A model generated the notes under the pieces. The model did no database searches and was not told the origin of the DNA. It was given only the letters and a program-made list of their open reading frames with translations. A DNA stretch of 64,000 bases, taken from Bacillota bacterium (lineage in GTDB: Bacteria > Bacillota > Clostridia > DSM-8532). The stretch lies in contig JAEZTB010000070.1 of NCBI GenBank assembly GCA_023443745.1, forward strand, positions 134,764 to 198,763. The letters run 5' to 3'. Each line of letters opens with the position of its first letter. Positions within the stretch are counted from its first letter, which is position 1. Position numbers and translations under genes: made by a program. Positions 1-8,728 of the stretch are shown one piece after another.

Positions 1-1014
1 GGCTGCGGCGAACGCGGCAATGAAATCACCGAGGTCCTGGAGGACTTTCCCAAGCTCATTGACCCCAGAAGCGGAAGGCCCTTGATGGAAAGAACAATCC
101 TCATCGGCAATACCTCAAACATGCCTGTTGCGGCGCGTGAGGCGTCTATCTACACCGGTATCACCCTTGCGGAATACTATCGGGATATGGGCTATGATGT
201 AGCCATAATGGCTGATTCTACCTCACGTTGGGCGGAGGCTTTAAGAGAAATCTCAGGTCGGCTTGAAGAGATGCCGGCAGAAGAAGGTTTTCCGGCATAT
301 CTGCCTTCACGGCTTTCTGAGTTTTATGAGAGAGCCGGCCGCGTTGAGAACTTAAATGGTACCCAGGGTTCTGTTTCAATTATCGGAGCGGTCTCGCCCC
401 AGGGCGGTGATTTCTCGGAGCCTGTCACACAAAATACCAAGCGCTTTATAAGATGTTTTTGGGCTCTTGACAAATCCTTGGCCTATACCCGCCACTATCC
501 GGCTATCAATTGGATCAACAGCTACAGTGAGTATACTGAGGATTTGATGGATTGGTATAAGGAAAATGCCCATCCAGACTTTATGGAAAGGCGTATCCGT
601 TTAAGCCGTGTCCTTCAGGAAGAAGGTAAGCTGCTAGATATTGTCAAGCTTATCGGCAGTGATATCCTGCCGGATGAACAGAAGCTCATTCTGGAAGTAG
701 CAAAGGCTATCCGTCAGGGCTTCTTGCAGCAGAATGCCTACCATGAGCAGGATACCTATGTTCCTATACAAAAACAGTATCTGATGATGGATTCTATCTT
801 AAGGCTTTACGACAAATCTCTTAAGCTTATACCCCTTGGCATACCGGTCTCGGTTATGCGTAAGACCGGCGTGTTCGAAGAGGTAACACGTATGAAGTAC
901 ACCATATCCAACGAAGATCTGGGAGCTTTTGAGGCGCTTAATAAGAGGATTGAAAAAGCCCTTGATGAACTTGAAGCGGATTATAAGGCCACTGGAAGGA
1001 ATGTGGAACTATGA
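1..1014 (+). CDS. ntpA: V-type ATPase subunit A, C-terminal part (5' truncated by window)
   Basis: Catalytic A subunit of a V/A-type ATPase, which couples ATP hydrolysis or synthesis to H+ or Na+ movement across the membrane. The reading frame is open from base 1, so the gene begins outside the window and the P-loop is not visible. About 337 residues remain, including the conserved stretches SNMPVAAREASIYTGIT, MADSTSRWAEALREIS and GSVSIIGAVSPQGGDFSEPV, which are typical of archaeal/V-type A subunits rather than F1-beta. The stop overlaps the next start (ATGA), indicating translational coupling with subunit B. Identification is secure; only the N-terminal part is missing. Confidence 0.97.
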   Translation, partial: GCGERGNEITEVLEDFPKLIDPRSGRPLMERTILIGNTSNMPVAAREASIYTGITLAEYYRDMGYDVAIMADSTSRWAEALREISGRLEEMPAEEGFPAYLPSRLSEFYERAGRVENLNGTQGSVSIIGAVSPQGGDFSEPVTQNTKRFIRCFWALDKSLAYTRHYPAINWINSYSEYTEDLMDWYKENAHPDFMERRIRLSRVLQEEGKLLDIVKLIGSDILPDEQKLILEVAKAIRQGFLQQNAYHEQDTYVPIQKQYLMMDSILRLYDKSLKLIPLGIPVSVMRKTGVFEEVTRMKYTISNEDLGAFEALNKRIEKALDELEADYKATGRNVEL

Positions 1015-2417
1015 ATGTAGAATATATGGGGCTTAAAGAAATATCAGGACCTCTCGTGATCATCGATGGTGTCAAGGAAGCCTCCTTTGAGGAAATGGTC
1101 GAAATCACCGTTGAAAAGAAAAAGCGGTTGGGGCGCATTATCCAGATCGAAGGGGAGACCTGTGTCGTACAAATATTTGAAGGGACACGGGGGATTTCTT
1201 TGGAGAATACCCGTACGAGACTGCAAGGAAAGCCACTTAAAATGCCTCTTTCAAAGGAACTTTTAGGAAGGGCTCTGGACGGAATGGGGCGCCCTATAGA
1301 TGGTCTTGGGGAGATTTATCCTGAGAAAAGCTGGGATATTAACGGGGAACCTATTAATCCCGTTATGAGGGAGTACCCAAGAAATTTTATCCAGACAGGT
1401 ATCTCCTCTATTGATGGATTAACCACCCTTATTCGCGGACAAAAGCTGCCCGTGTTTTCGGGAAGTGGTCTTCCGCATAATCAGCTGGCTGTTCAGATTG
1501 TTCGCCAGGCAAAGATAGCAGATGCCAATGGCGAGAATTTTGCCATTGTCTTTGCAGCTATGGGTGTTAAACATGACGTGGCCGAGTATTTCAGGTCGAG
1601 TTTCCAAAAAAGCGGTGTTTTAGACCGCGTGGTCATGTTTCTTAATCTAGCCAATGATCCGGTGGTCGAGAGAATTGTTACCCCACGATGTGCCCTTACA
1701 GCAGCCGAATATTTGGCTTATGAGCGAGGAATGCATGTATTGGTCATCTTAACCGATATGACATCCTATGCTGAGGCCTTGCGAGAAATCTCCTCCTCCA
1801 AAGGCGAGATTCCTTCCAGAAAGGGCTATCCGGGTTACCTTTATAGTGATTTAGCCTCCATTTATGAGCGCGCTGGCATCATAAAAGGCTGTGAAGGCTC
1901 TATCACCCAGATTCCTATTCTCACCATGCCCAATGACGATATCACTCATCCCATTCCTGATCTGACAGGCTATATAACCGAGGGTCAGATTGTGTTGGAC
2001 AAAAATCTATCACAAAAAGGAATTTATCCTCCGGTCATCGTCCTGCCATCCCTGTCAAGACTGATGAAGGATGGCATAGGAAAGGGCTATACCCGGGAGG
2101 ACCATCCCCAGGTTGCCAATCAGCTTTTTGCCTCTTATGCCAAGGTACAGGAGGTCCGTGCTCTGGGATCCGTCATCGGCGAGGATGAGCTGAGTGATAT
2201 TGATAAGAAATATATGCACTTCGGTCGCGTTTTTGAAGCTCAATTTATAACACAGGATTTCCAGGAAAACAGAGAGATCAATCAAACCCTGGATTTAGGC
2301 TGGCTGCTATTAGGGCTTCTTCCCAAAGAAGAGCTGGATCGGCTCTCACCTGAGATGATTGAGAAATTTTATGTGGCTTCAGATGAAGACGAAGGCAGGT
2401 ATAAGGGATGGACATGA
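1011..2417 (+). CDS. ntpB: V-type ATPase subunit B
   Basis: Non-catalytic, nucleotide-binding B subunit of the V/A-type ATPase headpiece, alternating with A in the A3B3 hexamer. It has 468 residues, the usual family length. It shows PVFSGSGLPHNQLA in place of a canonical P-loop, then LTDMTSYAEALREISSSKGE and GSITQIPILTMPNDDITHPIPD, all hallmarks of the B subunit. The start overlaps the ntpA stop by 4 bases, and the 3' end overlaps ntpD by 10 bases, so A-B-D form a coupled operon. Confidence 0.97.
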   Translation: MNVEYMGLKEISGPLVIIDGVKEASFEEMVEITVEKKKRLGRIIQIEGETCVVQIFEGTRGISLENTRTRLQGKPLKMPLSKELLGRALDGMGRPIDGLGEIYPEKSWDINGEPINPVMREYPRNFIQTGISSIDGLTTLIRGQKLPVFSGSGLPHNQLAVQIVRQAKIADANGENFAIVFAAMGVKHDVAEYFRSSFQKSGVLDRVVMFLNLANDPVVERIVTPRCALTAAEYLAYERGMHVLVILTDMTSYAEALREISSSKGEIPSRKGYPGYLYSDLASIYERAGIIKGCEGSITQIPILTMPNDDITHPIPDLTGYITEGQIVLDKNLSQKGIYPPVIVLPSLSRLMKDGIGKGYTREDHPQVANQLFASYAKVQEVRALGSVIGEDELSDIDKKYMHFGRVFEAQFITQDFQENREINQTLDLGWLLLGLLPKEELDRLSPEMIEKFYVASDEDEGRYKGWT

Positions 2418-3028
2418 CGCTGTTTCCCACCAAGGGCAACCTGGTGATTGCGAAAAATACCTTGGCATTATCCCGTCAGGGTTATGAGCTTTTGGACAAG
2501 AAGCGTAACATTCTGGTACGGGAAATGATGAATTTGGTGGAAAAGGCGAGAAAGATCCAGGATGAAATACTCGTTATTTTTGAAGAGGCCTATAAAGCGC
2601 TTCAAGAGGCCAATGTCAGCATGGGTGTCTCTATAATTGAGCAGATTGGATATGCCATTCCTGAGGACACCAGTGTACAGATAAGGGATCAGAGTATCAT
2701 GGGGGTTGAGATCCCCATTGTGACGCTCAACTGCCCCGATATGCAGCCGCGTTATGGCTTTCGAATGACTAATGGTACGCTGGATATTGCGCGTCAGAAG
2801 TTTGAGCGGGTTAAGCATCTTTCCATTGATCTGGCTGAAGTTGAGAACGCCATTTATCGTTTGGCTACCAATATCCGCCGCACAATGAAACGAACCAACG
2901 CCCTTAAGAATATTATGATCCCCAAGTACGAGGATATTACGGCTACAATTACCAATGTGCTTGAAGAAAAGGATCGTGAGGAGTTTTCCAGGCTCAAGGT
3001 CATCAAGCATTCTAAAGAAAGGGCCTGA
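2408..3028 (+). CDS. ntpD: V-type ATPase subunit D (central stalk)
   Basis: Central rotor-stalk subunit D, a long coiled-coil protein that rotates inside A3B3. It has 206 residues, as expected. The N-terminus LFPTKGNLVIAKNTLALSRQGYELLDKKRNIL and the C-terminal arginine-rich RTMKRTNALKNIMIPKYED segment are the two antiparallel helices conserved in the family. It is the last gene of the A-B-D operon; its start lies within the end of ntpB. No subunit genes follow, and the next element is a T-box leader. Confidence 0.95.
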   Translation: MDMTLFPTKGNLVIAKNTLALSRQGYELLDKKRNILVREMMNLVEKARKIQDEILVIFEEAYKALQEANVSMGVSIIEQIGYAIPEDTSVQIRDQSIMGVEIPIVTLNCPDMQPRYGFRMTNGTLDIARQKFERVKHLSIDLAEVENAIYRLATNIRRTMKRTNALKNIMIPKYEDITATITNVLEEKDREEFSRLKVIKHSKERA

Positions 3029-3129
3029 GCCGTATGGATCACGACTCTGTAATTCATCATTGACATTCGAACATTAAGCAGTTATCATTATCATAAAAGA
3101 CGATGAAGGGACCTCTATAGATTTAATAT

Positions 3130-3354
3130 CTTTAAAGAGAGCCTGCGTATGGTGAGAGCAGGTAGGATAGGTTCTATAGGTATCATTCCGGAGTTTGGTA
3201 TCTGAAATTATGAGTAAGGTGCCACGTCAGCCACGTTACAGGCTAAGGTTTGTTGGAACCTGACAAGAGGGCTTTTTATAAGCTAAAATTGGGTGGTACC
3301 ACGGGTTATAAGCTCGTCCCAGCATGGATTGCTGTTGGGATGGGCTTTTTTGCA
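3130..3354 (+). promoter_or_regulatory. T-box riboswitch leader, probable isoleucine (ATC) specifier
   Basis: A stem I-like region begins near 3135 with GAGAGCCTGC...GGTGAGAGCAGG. It is followed by GAGTTTGGTATCTGAA, where the codon just before TGAA (3200-3202) reads ATC, and by a GAGTAAGG...CCACG segment. The T-box sequence GGGTGGTACCACGG lies at 3291-3304, immediately before a strong terminator. The UGG-U bulge base predicts a tRNA with an A73 discriminator, compatible with tRNA-Ile. The leader class is clear; the specifier is read by eye and is less certain. Uncharged tRNA should stabilise the antiterminator and switch on the downstream XRE-cupin regulator and acyl-CoA synthetase. Confidence 0.88.
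3311..3352 (+). terminator. T-box attenuator terminator
   Basis: The arms GCTCGTCCCAGCA and TGCTGTTGGGATGGGC are followed by TTTTTT. The 5' arm lies next to the T-box sequence, so antiterminator and terminator are mutually exclusive. Confidence 0.88.
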
Positions 3355-3452
3355 TGTAAGTAACCAGAATGAAGTATCAACTGCAGGCGGTACGGCACAG
3401 GCTTGACAAAAGCAGGATAAAGGATAAGAAGATTGGATGGGAGGATTCTTTT

Positions 3453-4037
3453 ATGGATGACAAGATTATTGAAATTGCCGAACGAATTAGAGGCTTGAGA
3501 ATGGATCTCGGAATTTCGGCTGGTGAAATGGCGGAGCTAGTGGAAATGTCAGAAGAGGAATACCAGAAATACGAGGCGGGGAAGCTCGATTTTTCCTTTA
3601 CCTTTCTTTATAAGGTTGCCGCACGGCTAGGCTTGGATATCAGTGAGCTTCTTACCGGCAGCAGTCCGACACTCTCGGTTTATACTCACGTTAAAAAGGG
3701 GAAGGGCCTCAGGATTGAGCGCAGAAAAGGCTTTAAATATCAAAGCCTGGCTTACCTTTTTAAAAACAGGAACACCGAACCCTTTTTGGTTGAAGCTGCT
3801 TATGATGAAAGCGCAGATAAAAGCGAAATTATCCAGAGAAGTCATGCCGGACAGGAGTTTGATTATATCCTGAGCGGATCTCTCAGAATCAAGATTGACG
3901 GCCATGAATTTATCATGGAAGAGGGAGATTCGGTATATTACGATGCCAGCCACAGGCATGGTATGGCGGCTACCAAGGGTGAAACCTGTGTGTTTCTGGC
4001 AGTGGTGATCAAGGATCATGATGGGAGGATGGGCTGA
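3453..4037 (+). CDS. XRE-family regulator with C-terminal cupin domain
   Basis: A 194-residue DNA-binding regulator. The helix-turn-helix lies near residues 10-60 (IRGLRMDLGISAGEMAELVEMSEEEYQKYE) and a small-molecule-binding cupin near residues 110-185, with HAGQEFDYILSG, EGDSVYYDASHRHGM and a terminal AVVI strand. The ATG at 3453 is chosen because GGATGGGAGGA sits 8 bases upstream; an ATG at 3369 in the same frame has no ribosome site. The gene is behind the T-box and its stop shares a base with the start of the acyl-CoA synthetase, so both are one unit. It probably senses an acid or acyl-CoA metabolite; the ligand is unknown. Confidence 0.88.
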   Translation: MDDKIIEIAERIRGLRMDLGISAGEMAELVEMSEEEYQKYEAGKLDFSFTFLYKVAARLGLDISELLTGSSPTLSVYTHVKKGKGLRIERRKGFKYQSLAYLFKNRNTEPFLVEAAYDESADKSEIIQRSHAGQEFDYILSGSLRIKIDGHEFIMEEGDSVYYDASHRHGMAATKGETCVFLAVVIKDHDGRMG

Positions 4038-5692
4038 TGGCGAGGCTGTATAAAGAGTTTGTTACAGAGACCCTGGATGATAAGGGCAATGTGGAAAAGA
4101 TAAGATATAAAAAAGATCCTCATTATAATTTTGCATACGATGTTGTGGACAGAATTGCACGTGAAAACCCAGACAAAATGGCTATGGTCTGGTGTAATGA
4201 GGCGGGGGATGAGAAATTCCTGACCTTTTCCGATATTAAAGAAAACAGTGATAAGGCGGCAGCTTGGTTTCTGAGCCTGGGAATAAAAAAAGGCGATGCC
4301 GTCATGCTGATTTTAAAGCGCCATTATGAGTGGTGGTATTGTATGATAGCTCTTCACAAAATAGGTGCCATTGCCATCCCTGCCACCAATCAGCTCATGA
4401 CCAAGGATATTGTTTACCGTGTCAAAGCAGCCAGTGTCAAAGCAGTCGTCTGTACCTCGGACGGCCATATTTCCGATTTGGTTGATGAAGCACAGCAAGA
4501 GACTGATACCTTAAGCATCAAGATTATTGCAAGACAAAAGAAAGAGGGCTGGCTGAATTACGAAGAAGGTATCCGATGCGCTCCGGCTTTTGCTATCCTA
4601 GAAGAGGACAGACCCAAGGCCGAGGATATCATGCTCATGTACTTTTCCTCGGGAACAACCGGTATGCCTAAAATGGTGGCTCATAACCAATACTATACCC
4701 TGGCTCATATTCCGACAGCCGTCTATTGGCATAATGTAGACCCTGAAGGTCTCCATTTTACAGTTGCTGAGACGGGCTGGGGAAAGGCCGTATGGGGTAA
4801 GCTCTATGGCCAATGGCTGGCAGAAGCCGCTGTTTTCACCTTCGATTTTGATCGCTTCAATGCGGATGAAATGCTGAAGCGAATGGCAAAATACAAAGTG
4901 ACGACCTTCTGTGCACCTCCTACCATTTATCGTTTTCTCATAAAGGAAGATCTCTCAAAGTATGATCTTTCCAAAGTACAGTATTGCACAACCGCCGGCG
5001 AGGCTTTAAATCCCGAGGTCTTCAACCGTTTCAAGGAATTGACGGGAATAAAGCTTATGGAGGGCTTTGGCCAGACAGAGACGACCCTTTGTTTAATGAC
5101 CTCCACATGGATGAGCCCAAAGCCCGGTTCCATGGGAAGACCATCTCCCGGCTATGACATGGATTTGGTTGACGAAGACGGGAACAAAGTAGAACCCGGT
5201 CAAGTGGGTGAAATCGTACTGAGATTGGACAAAGAAGTTCCTGCAGGATTGATGATGGCCTATTATCGCGATGAAGAAAAAACGAAGCAAGCCATGCATG
5301 GCGGCCTTTACCATACGGGTGATACAGCCTACAAGGATGAAGACGGCTATTTCTGGTACGTGGGAAGAACCGATGATATCATTAAATCCTCGGGCTACCG
5401 CATCGGACCTTTTGAGGTTGAGAGCGTCATCATGGAACATAAGGCTGTTCTGGAGTGCGCTGTGACAGGCGTACCCGATCCTGTGCGGGGCAATCTTGTC
5501 AAAGCTACTATTGTGCCGGCTAAAGGATATGAGCCTTCCGAAGCTCTTAAAAACGAGATTCAGGAGTATGTCAAATCTCATACCGCGCCTTATAAATACC
5601 CACGCATTATCGAGTTTGTAACTGAATTGCCAAAGACCATCAGCGGCAAGATTCGCCGTACCGAAATCCGCCAAAAGGATAACCGGTCCTAA
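4037..5692 (+). CDS. AMP-forming acyl-CoA synthetase
   Basis: Member of the ANL (acyl/aryl-CoA synthetase) superfamily, which activates a carboxylic acid to acyl-AMP and then to acyl-CoA. It has 551 residues. Visible motifs are the P-loop-like MYFSSGTTGMPKM near residue 200, EGFGQTETT near 345, YHTGDTAYKDEDGYFWYVGRTDD and the hinge SGYRIGPFEVE near 425-455, and the catalytic-lysine segment TISGKIRRTE at the C-terminus. It resembles acetyl/medium-chain acyl-CoA synthetases more than phenylacetate-CoA ligases. Translational coupling to the XRE-cupin gene and T-box control suggest a substrate linked to amino-acid status, perhaps a branched-chain acid if the Ile specifier is right; that part is inference. 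Confidence 0.9.
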   Translation: MARLYKEFVTETLDDKGNVEKIRYKKDPHYNFAYDVVDRIARENPDKMAMVWCNEAGDEKFLTFSDIKENSDKAAAWFLSLGIKKGDAVMLILKRHYEWWYCMIALHKIGAIAIPATNQLMTKDIVYRVKAASVKAVVCTSDGHISDLVDEAQQETDTLSIKIIARQKKEGWLNYEEGIRCAPAFAILEEDRPKAEDIMLMYFSSGTTGMPKMVAHNQYYTLAHIPTAVYWHNVDPEGLHFTVAETGWGKAVWGKLYGQWLAEAAVFTFDFDRFNADEMLKRMAKYKVTTFCAPPTIYRFLIKEDLSKYDLSKVQYCTTAGEALNPEVFNRFKELTGIKLMEGFGQTETTLCLMTSTWMSPKPGSMGRPSPGYDMDLVDEDGNKVEPGQVGEIVLRLDKEVPAGLMMAYYRDEEKTKQAMHGGLYHTGDTAYKDEDGYFWYVGRTDDIIKSSGYRIGPFEVESVIMEHKAVLECAVTGVPDPVRGNLVKATIVPAKGYEPSEALKNEIQEYVKSHTAPYKYPRIIEFVTELPKTISGKIRRTEIRQKDNRS

Positions 5693-5714
5693 TATTTCTG
5701 CCAGATTATTAGGC

Positions 5715-5743
5715 TTGCGCCCATGGCAGAAATGCTATATAAT
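5715..5743 (+). promoter_or_regulatory. Sigma-A promoter of SRP RNA
   Basis: TTGCGC (5715-5720), a 17-base spacer and a perfect TATAAT (5738-5743) lie 7-8 bases before the start of the SRP RNA. Confidence 0.8.
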
Positions 5744-5750
5744 TAGCTTT

Positions 5751-6018
5751 ACCGTGCTAGACGGGAAGGTAGCGGTGTCCTGTATCCGCAATCCGCTATA
5801 GCGGAGTTGAATTCCTGCCCGAGGCTGGCAAGTGTAGAGTCAGTTATGCTGCAAGGTACAATGAAGGTTGGGTCTTGCGCAATTCAGAACTGTGAACCCC
5901 GTCAGATCCGGAAGGAAGCAGCGGTAAGCGGAACCTCTGAGTGTGCCGCGAGTATGCCTGGTCCGAGTATGCTGCGCATGGTACGTTTATATTTGCCTGT
6001 CGAAGGCAGGTGCACGGT
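5751..6018 (+). ncRNA. ffs: Signal recognition particle RNA, large (Firmicutes) type
   Basis: About 268 nt. The ends ACCGTGC and GCACGGT pair, closing the molecule. The domain IV signature is visible at 5899-5937: CCGTCAGATCCGGAAGGAAGCAGCGG, with the GGAA-type tetraloop and asymmetric internal loop that binds Ffh. The length and presence of an Alu-like 5' domain (GGTAGCGGTGTCC) are those of the class seen in spore-forming Firmicutes. It has its own promoter and terminator and lies before dnaX, a common arrangement. Reading frames across this stretch are spurious. Confidence 0.95.
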
Positions 6019-6026
6019 TATAAGTG

Positions 6027-6054
6027 AAAAACGAGGTCAAGACCTCGTTTTTTT
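6027..6054 (+). terminator. Rho-independent terminator of SRP RNA
   Basis: AAAAACGAGGTC-AA-GACCTCGTTTTTTT hairpin with a long T run, directly after the SRP RNA. Confidence 0.93.
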
Positions 6055-6155
6055 GCATGCTACTACGAGTTCTTCGTACCTTGCACTATCATGCGTGAAC
6101 TGTTAAACTAATTCTACAGTATTTTAAGTGGAACCTGAAAGGAAAGTGATGGCAA

Positions 6156-7811
6156 ATGGCTCATATGGCGCTATATCGAAAATGGAGACCCCTGACCTTT
6201 GAAGATGTGGTGGAGCAGCGTCATATAGTTACAACGTTGAAAAACAGCATCAAAAATAATGCCATTAACCATGCCTACCTTTTTTGCGGAACACGGGGTA
6301 CGGGTAAAACCACTTTGGCTAAAATATTTGCCCGTGCCATTAATTGTCTTGATTCAGCGGATGGCAGTCCGTGCAACCAATGCACCACCTGCCGGGGTAT
6401 ACTGGACGGCTCCATTATTGATGTTATTGAAATTGATGCAGCTTCCAACAACGGTGTGGATGATGTTCGTGAAATAAAGGAAGCAGTCATGTATGTCCCC
6501 GCCGTTACAAGGTTTAAGGTCTATATCATCGATGAAGTTCACATGCTGTCAACCGGGGCCTTCAACGCTCTTCTTAAAACCCTGGAGGAGCCGCCTCAAA
6601 ATGTGGTTTTCATACTGGCTACAACCGAACCCCATAAGCTTCCTGCCACTATTCTTTCCCGTTGCCAGCGTTTTGATTTCAAGCGTATTACGTTAACCGG
6701 CCTGGCCCAGAGGCTTAAAATAATAGCCGAGGACTGTGGCATTCCTTTTGAGGATAACGCTATTCAATTGATAGCACGTCTCTCAGAGGGCGGTATGAGA
6801 GATGCCATCAGCCTTTTGGACCAATGTATTGCATTGGGAAAAGAGGCTATTAACCGTGAGGATGTTGTTGAGGTTTCAGGCCTGACTGCTTCAGAAACGA
6901 TTCATTCCCTGGCCCGGGCGCTTGTGGAAAGAGATGCCCAACCTGCTCTGCTTGCTATTAAGAAGGCCATGGATGAAGGGCGTGATCTTCAGCCTCTGTG
7001 TACTCAACTTATTGACTGGTTCAGAAATCTCATGCTTATTAAGGCCGGAGGGGAAGCCTTAAGCTTAATTGAGCTTGACGAGGAAGAACTTCAGCCTATA
7101 AAGGAAGCATCAGATCATATTTCCTATGACGAGACTCTGACTATTATCAAAGAGCTTTCAGAAGTTGAAGGGCGTCTCAAATGGTCTGAAAATCAGAGGA
7201 TTCTTTTTGAGGTAGCTATTATTAGGCTCTGTTCCGGTTTTGTTAATCAAGGGGGACAGTTTTCTGATGAAAGCGTGGCGCGGCTTGAATCCCGACTCCA
7301 GCAGCTTGAAAAAAGACTGGCACAGATTCAGGAGGGGAGACCTCTTCAGAAACAGCCTGATAAAGCAAAAGAACAGTCAGCTCAAAGTGTATCAGGCCTA
7401 AAGCCTGCAGGCAGCCCAAAGCTTGAAAGCAAGGACGGCTCAATGGGAGAGGCTTATAAACAGAAGCTGCTTAAGCAATGGCCTGAGGTTATTGAGTATA
7501 TCCGTTCCATGGGAAAGATGAAGGTCTATGCTTATTTATTGGACACCCAGTGCATGCTTGCTGATAATGATACGGTACAAGTGGTGGTCTCAAGTGAGGA
7601 TGGCCTTAAAAAAACGGTATTAAGCAGAAATGACAGTCTTGAGGTAATAAAGGAAGCACTTCAAAAAATAACCGGACATGAAAGAACAGTTAAAATAATA
7701 GATGATAAAGCGCTTAGTGCTATTTCCCCAAAAGAGGATGAAGACCCGACCCTTGATAAAATCAAGCAATTTGCAGCGGAGAATCACATTCCTTTAAATA
7801 TTGAGGAGTAA
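6156..7811 (+). CDS. dnaX: DNA polymerase III subunits gamma/tau
   Basis: Clamp-loader ATPase of the replisome. It has 551 residues. The N-terminus YRKWRPLTFEDVVEQ is diagnostic. The Walker A GTRGTGKTT lies near residue 45, followed by a four-cysteine zinc module (CLDSADGSPCNQCTTC), the DEVHMLS Walker B near 125, the sensor-1 region, and the SRC arginine finger in LSRCQRFDF near 170. The C-terminal third (from about residue 365) is a variable tau-like tail. The start at 6156 follows GAAAGGAAAGTGATGG. The usual downstream partners ybaB and recR are absent here. Confidence 0.96.
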   Translation: MAHMALYRKWRPLTFEDVVEQRHIVTTLKNSIKNNAINHAYLFCGTRGTGKTTLAKIFARAINCLDSADGSPCNQCTTCRGILDGSIIDVIEIDAASNNGVDDVREIKEAVMYVPAVTRFKVYIIDEVHMLSTGAFNALLKTLEEPPQNVVFILATTEPHKLPATILSRCQRFDFKRITLTGLAQRLKIIAEDCGIPFEDNAIQLIARLSEGGMRDAISLLDQCIALGKEAINREDVVEVSGLTASETIHSLARALVERDAQPALLAIKKAMDEGRDLQPLCTQLIDWFRNLMLIKAGGEALSLIELDEEELQPIKEASDHISYDETLTIIKELSEVEGRLKWSENQRILFEVAIIRLCSGFVNQGGQFSDESVARLESRLQQLEKRLAQIQEGRPLQKQPDKAKEQSAQSVSGLKPAGSPKLESKDGSMGEAYKQKLLKQWPEVIEYIRSMGKMKVYAYLLDTQCMLADNDTVQVVVSSEDGLKKTVLSRNDSLEVIKEALQKITGHERTVKIIDDKALSAISPKEDEDPTLDKIKQFAAENHIPLNIEE

Positions 7812-7831
7812 GACTTTAATATAAAGAAAAA

Positions 7832-7858
7832 GCGGGAATTGATTTAATCAATTCTCGC
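7832..7858 (-). terminator. Terminator between convergent dnaX and Spo0E-like gene
   Basis: A 13-bp stem GCGGGAATTGATT/AATCAATTCTCGC. On the minus strand it is followed by GCTTTTTCTTT, so it best serves the Spo0E-like gene; on the plus strand the T tract is poor. Confidence 0.75.
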
Positions 7859-7868
7859 TCTCCTCATA

Positions 7869-8186
7869 TCAACCTGTCTTGATAGGTGTTAGTATTAAAT
7901 CGTCAATCAGAGTGCAGCCTTGGTGTTGTCTTGCTGCGGCTTCTTCTTTATTGCTGCTGTCCTCAACATAATGCACCCGGGAAGTAGCCTTGATGTTGCC
8001 ATTGATGTCCTCATTGATGTCGCCATTGGTGTTGCCATGATGTTTGTTAGCCTTGCGTATCATAACCGCGACTATCAGACGATCCAGGACCTGGCTTTGT
8101 TGTAAAAGCCTTTTGCTGCTTAAATCTTCTGTAAGGATCATCTGGTCGAGCTGCTGCTTCATTTGTTCTATTGTTTTTTCAAGCAT
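7869..8186 (-). CDS. Spo0E-like aspartyl-phosphate phosphatase
   Basis: Small regulator predicted to dephosphorylate Spo0A~P and so restrain sporulation. The first 45 residues form the two-helix Spo0E fold, ending in the signature SQVLDRLIVAVM (family consensus SxxLDxLI). The start is ATG at 8186, which has AGGGGCGG 8 bases upstream and begins exactly at the domain (MLEKTIEQMK); an in-frame start further up lies in a dispersed repeat. At 105 residues it is longer than most relatives: after the domain comes a low-complexity NGDINEDINGNI stretch encoded by 12-bp tandem repeats, then a tail without recognised domain. Confidence 0.8.
   Translation of the reverse strand: MLEKTIEQMKQQLDQMILTEDLSSKRLLQQSQVLDRLIVAVMIRKANKHHGNTNGDINEDINGNIKATSRVHYVEDSSNKEEAAARQHQGCTLIDDLILTPIKTG
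7976..8042. repeat. 12-bp imperfect tandem repeat inside the Spo0E-like gene
   Basis: Five imperfect copies of CATTGATGTYSY (plus strand) in a row, coding for alternating Asn/Asp-Ile-Asn residues on the minus strand. Copy number may vary between strains. Confidence 0.7.
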
Positions 8187-8216
8187 ATTTTCCGCCCCTA
8201 AAAACTGCTCTTTTGC

Positions 8217-8260
8217 GGGTCGAGGCTTGTGGAGCATAACCACAGGCAACGTACCCTATT
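8217..8260 (+). repeat. Dispersed hairpin element, family 2
   Basis: GGGTCGAGGCTTGT core followed by a small hairpin TTGTGG-AGCATAA-CCACAG and ACCCTATT. It lies just upstream of the Spo0E-like gene, in its probable leader. Confidence 0.65.
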
Positions 8261-8474
8261 CTGTCTCTCCTAAAGATGCGAGCTTATTGTGAGGACAACA
8301 ACCATAAAGTTTTTAATGACATTGCCATCATATCCCATTTTAAAACTGTTGGGTTATGGACAAACTACGGAAAATACCCCGAAAAAAAACAGATTTCTCT
8401 TTATAGATTTAAAAATAAGTTATTTATCACGAAAAAAAGAAATGGTGAATATCTTGAATAAAAACAGTTTATAC

Positions 8475-8504
8475 TTGACAAAGGGTTGAAGAAATTGATA
8501 TATT
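8475..8504 (+). promoter_or_regulatory. Probable rho promoter
   Basis: A perfect TTGACA (8475-8480), an 18-base spacer and TATATT (8499-8504). It leaves a leader of about 215 nt before rho, a size consistent with autogenous Rho-dependent attenuation, though no specific rut element was identified. The rest of 8260-8728 is AT-rich and holds no convincing gene. Confidence 0.6.
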
Positions 8505-8728
8505 GAATCAGTTAAGTGGTACTCATATCTAGCGATATTTCCCGTAAAAGAATTTACAATATGGAATTTGAATAAATATGATACTGTTTATCTCATTAAT
8601 GCAAGCGCTCTATTAGTGATCCCTTGCGCCAATGTTCAAAATCTTGCTTAGAATAAAAATGGTTTTTCCCAATAAACGTTTATTTTTTCATACCTAATAA
8701 ACTGTTAGTTAGTACAAGGCGGTGTTTT

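Noticed and set aside
2468..3010. Minus-strand open frame of 180 codons opposite ntpD
   Set aside because: Shadow of a well-supported V-ATPase gene; no ribosome site.
5807..6106. Open reading frame of 99 codons
   Set aside because: It lies across the SRP RNA and its terminator; no ribosome site and no protein-like composition.
8276..8489. Short open frames upstream of rho
   Set aside because: No ribosome site; AT-rich leader with the rho promoter inside or just after them.
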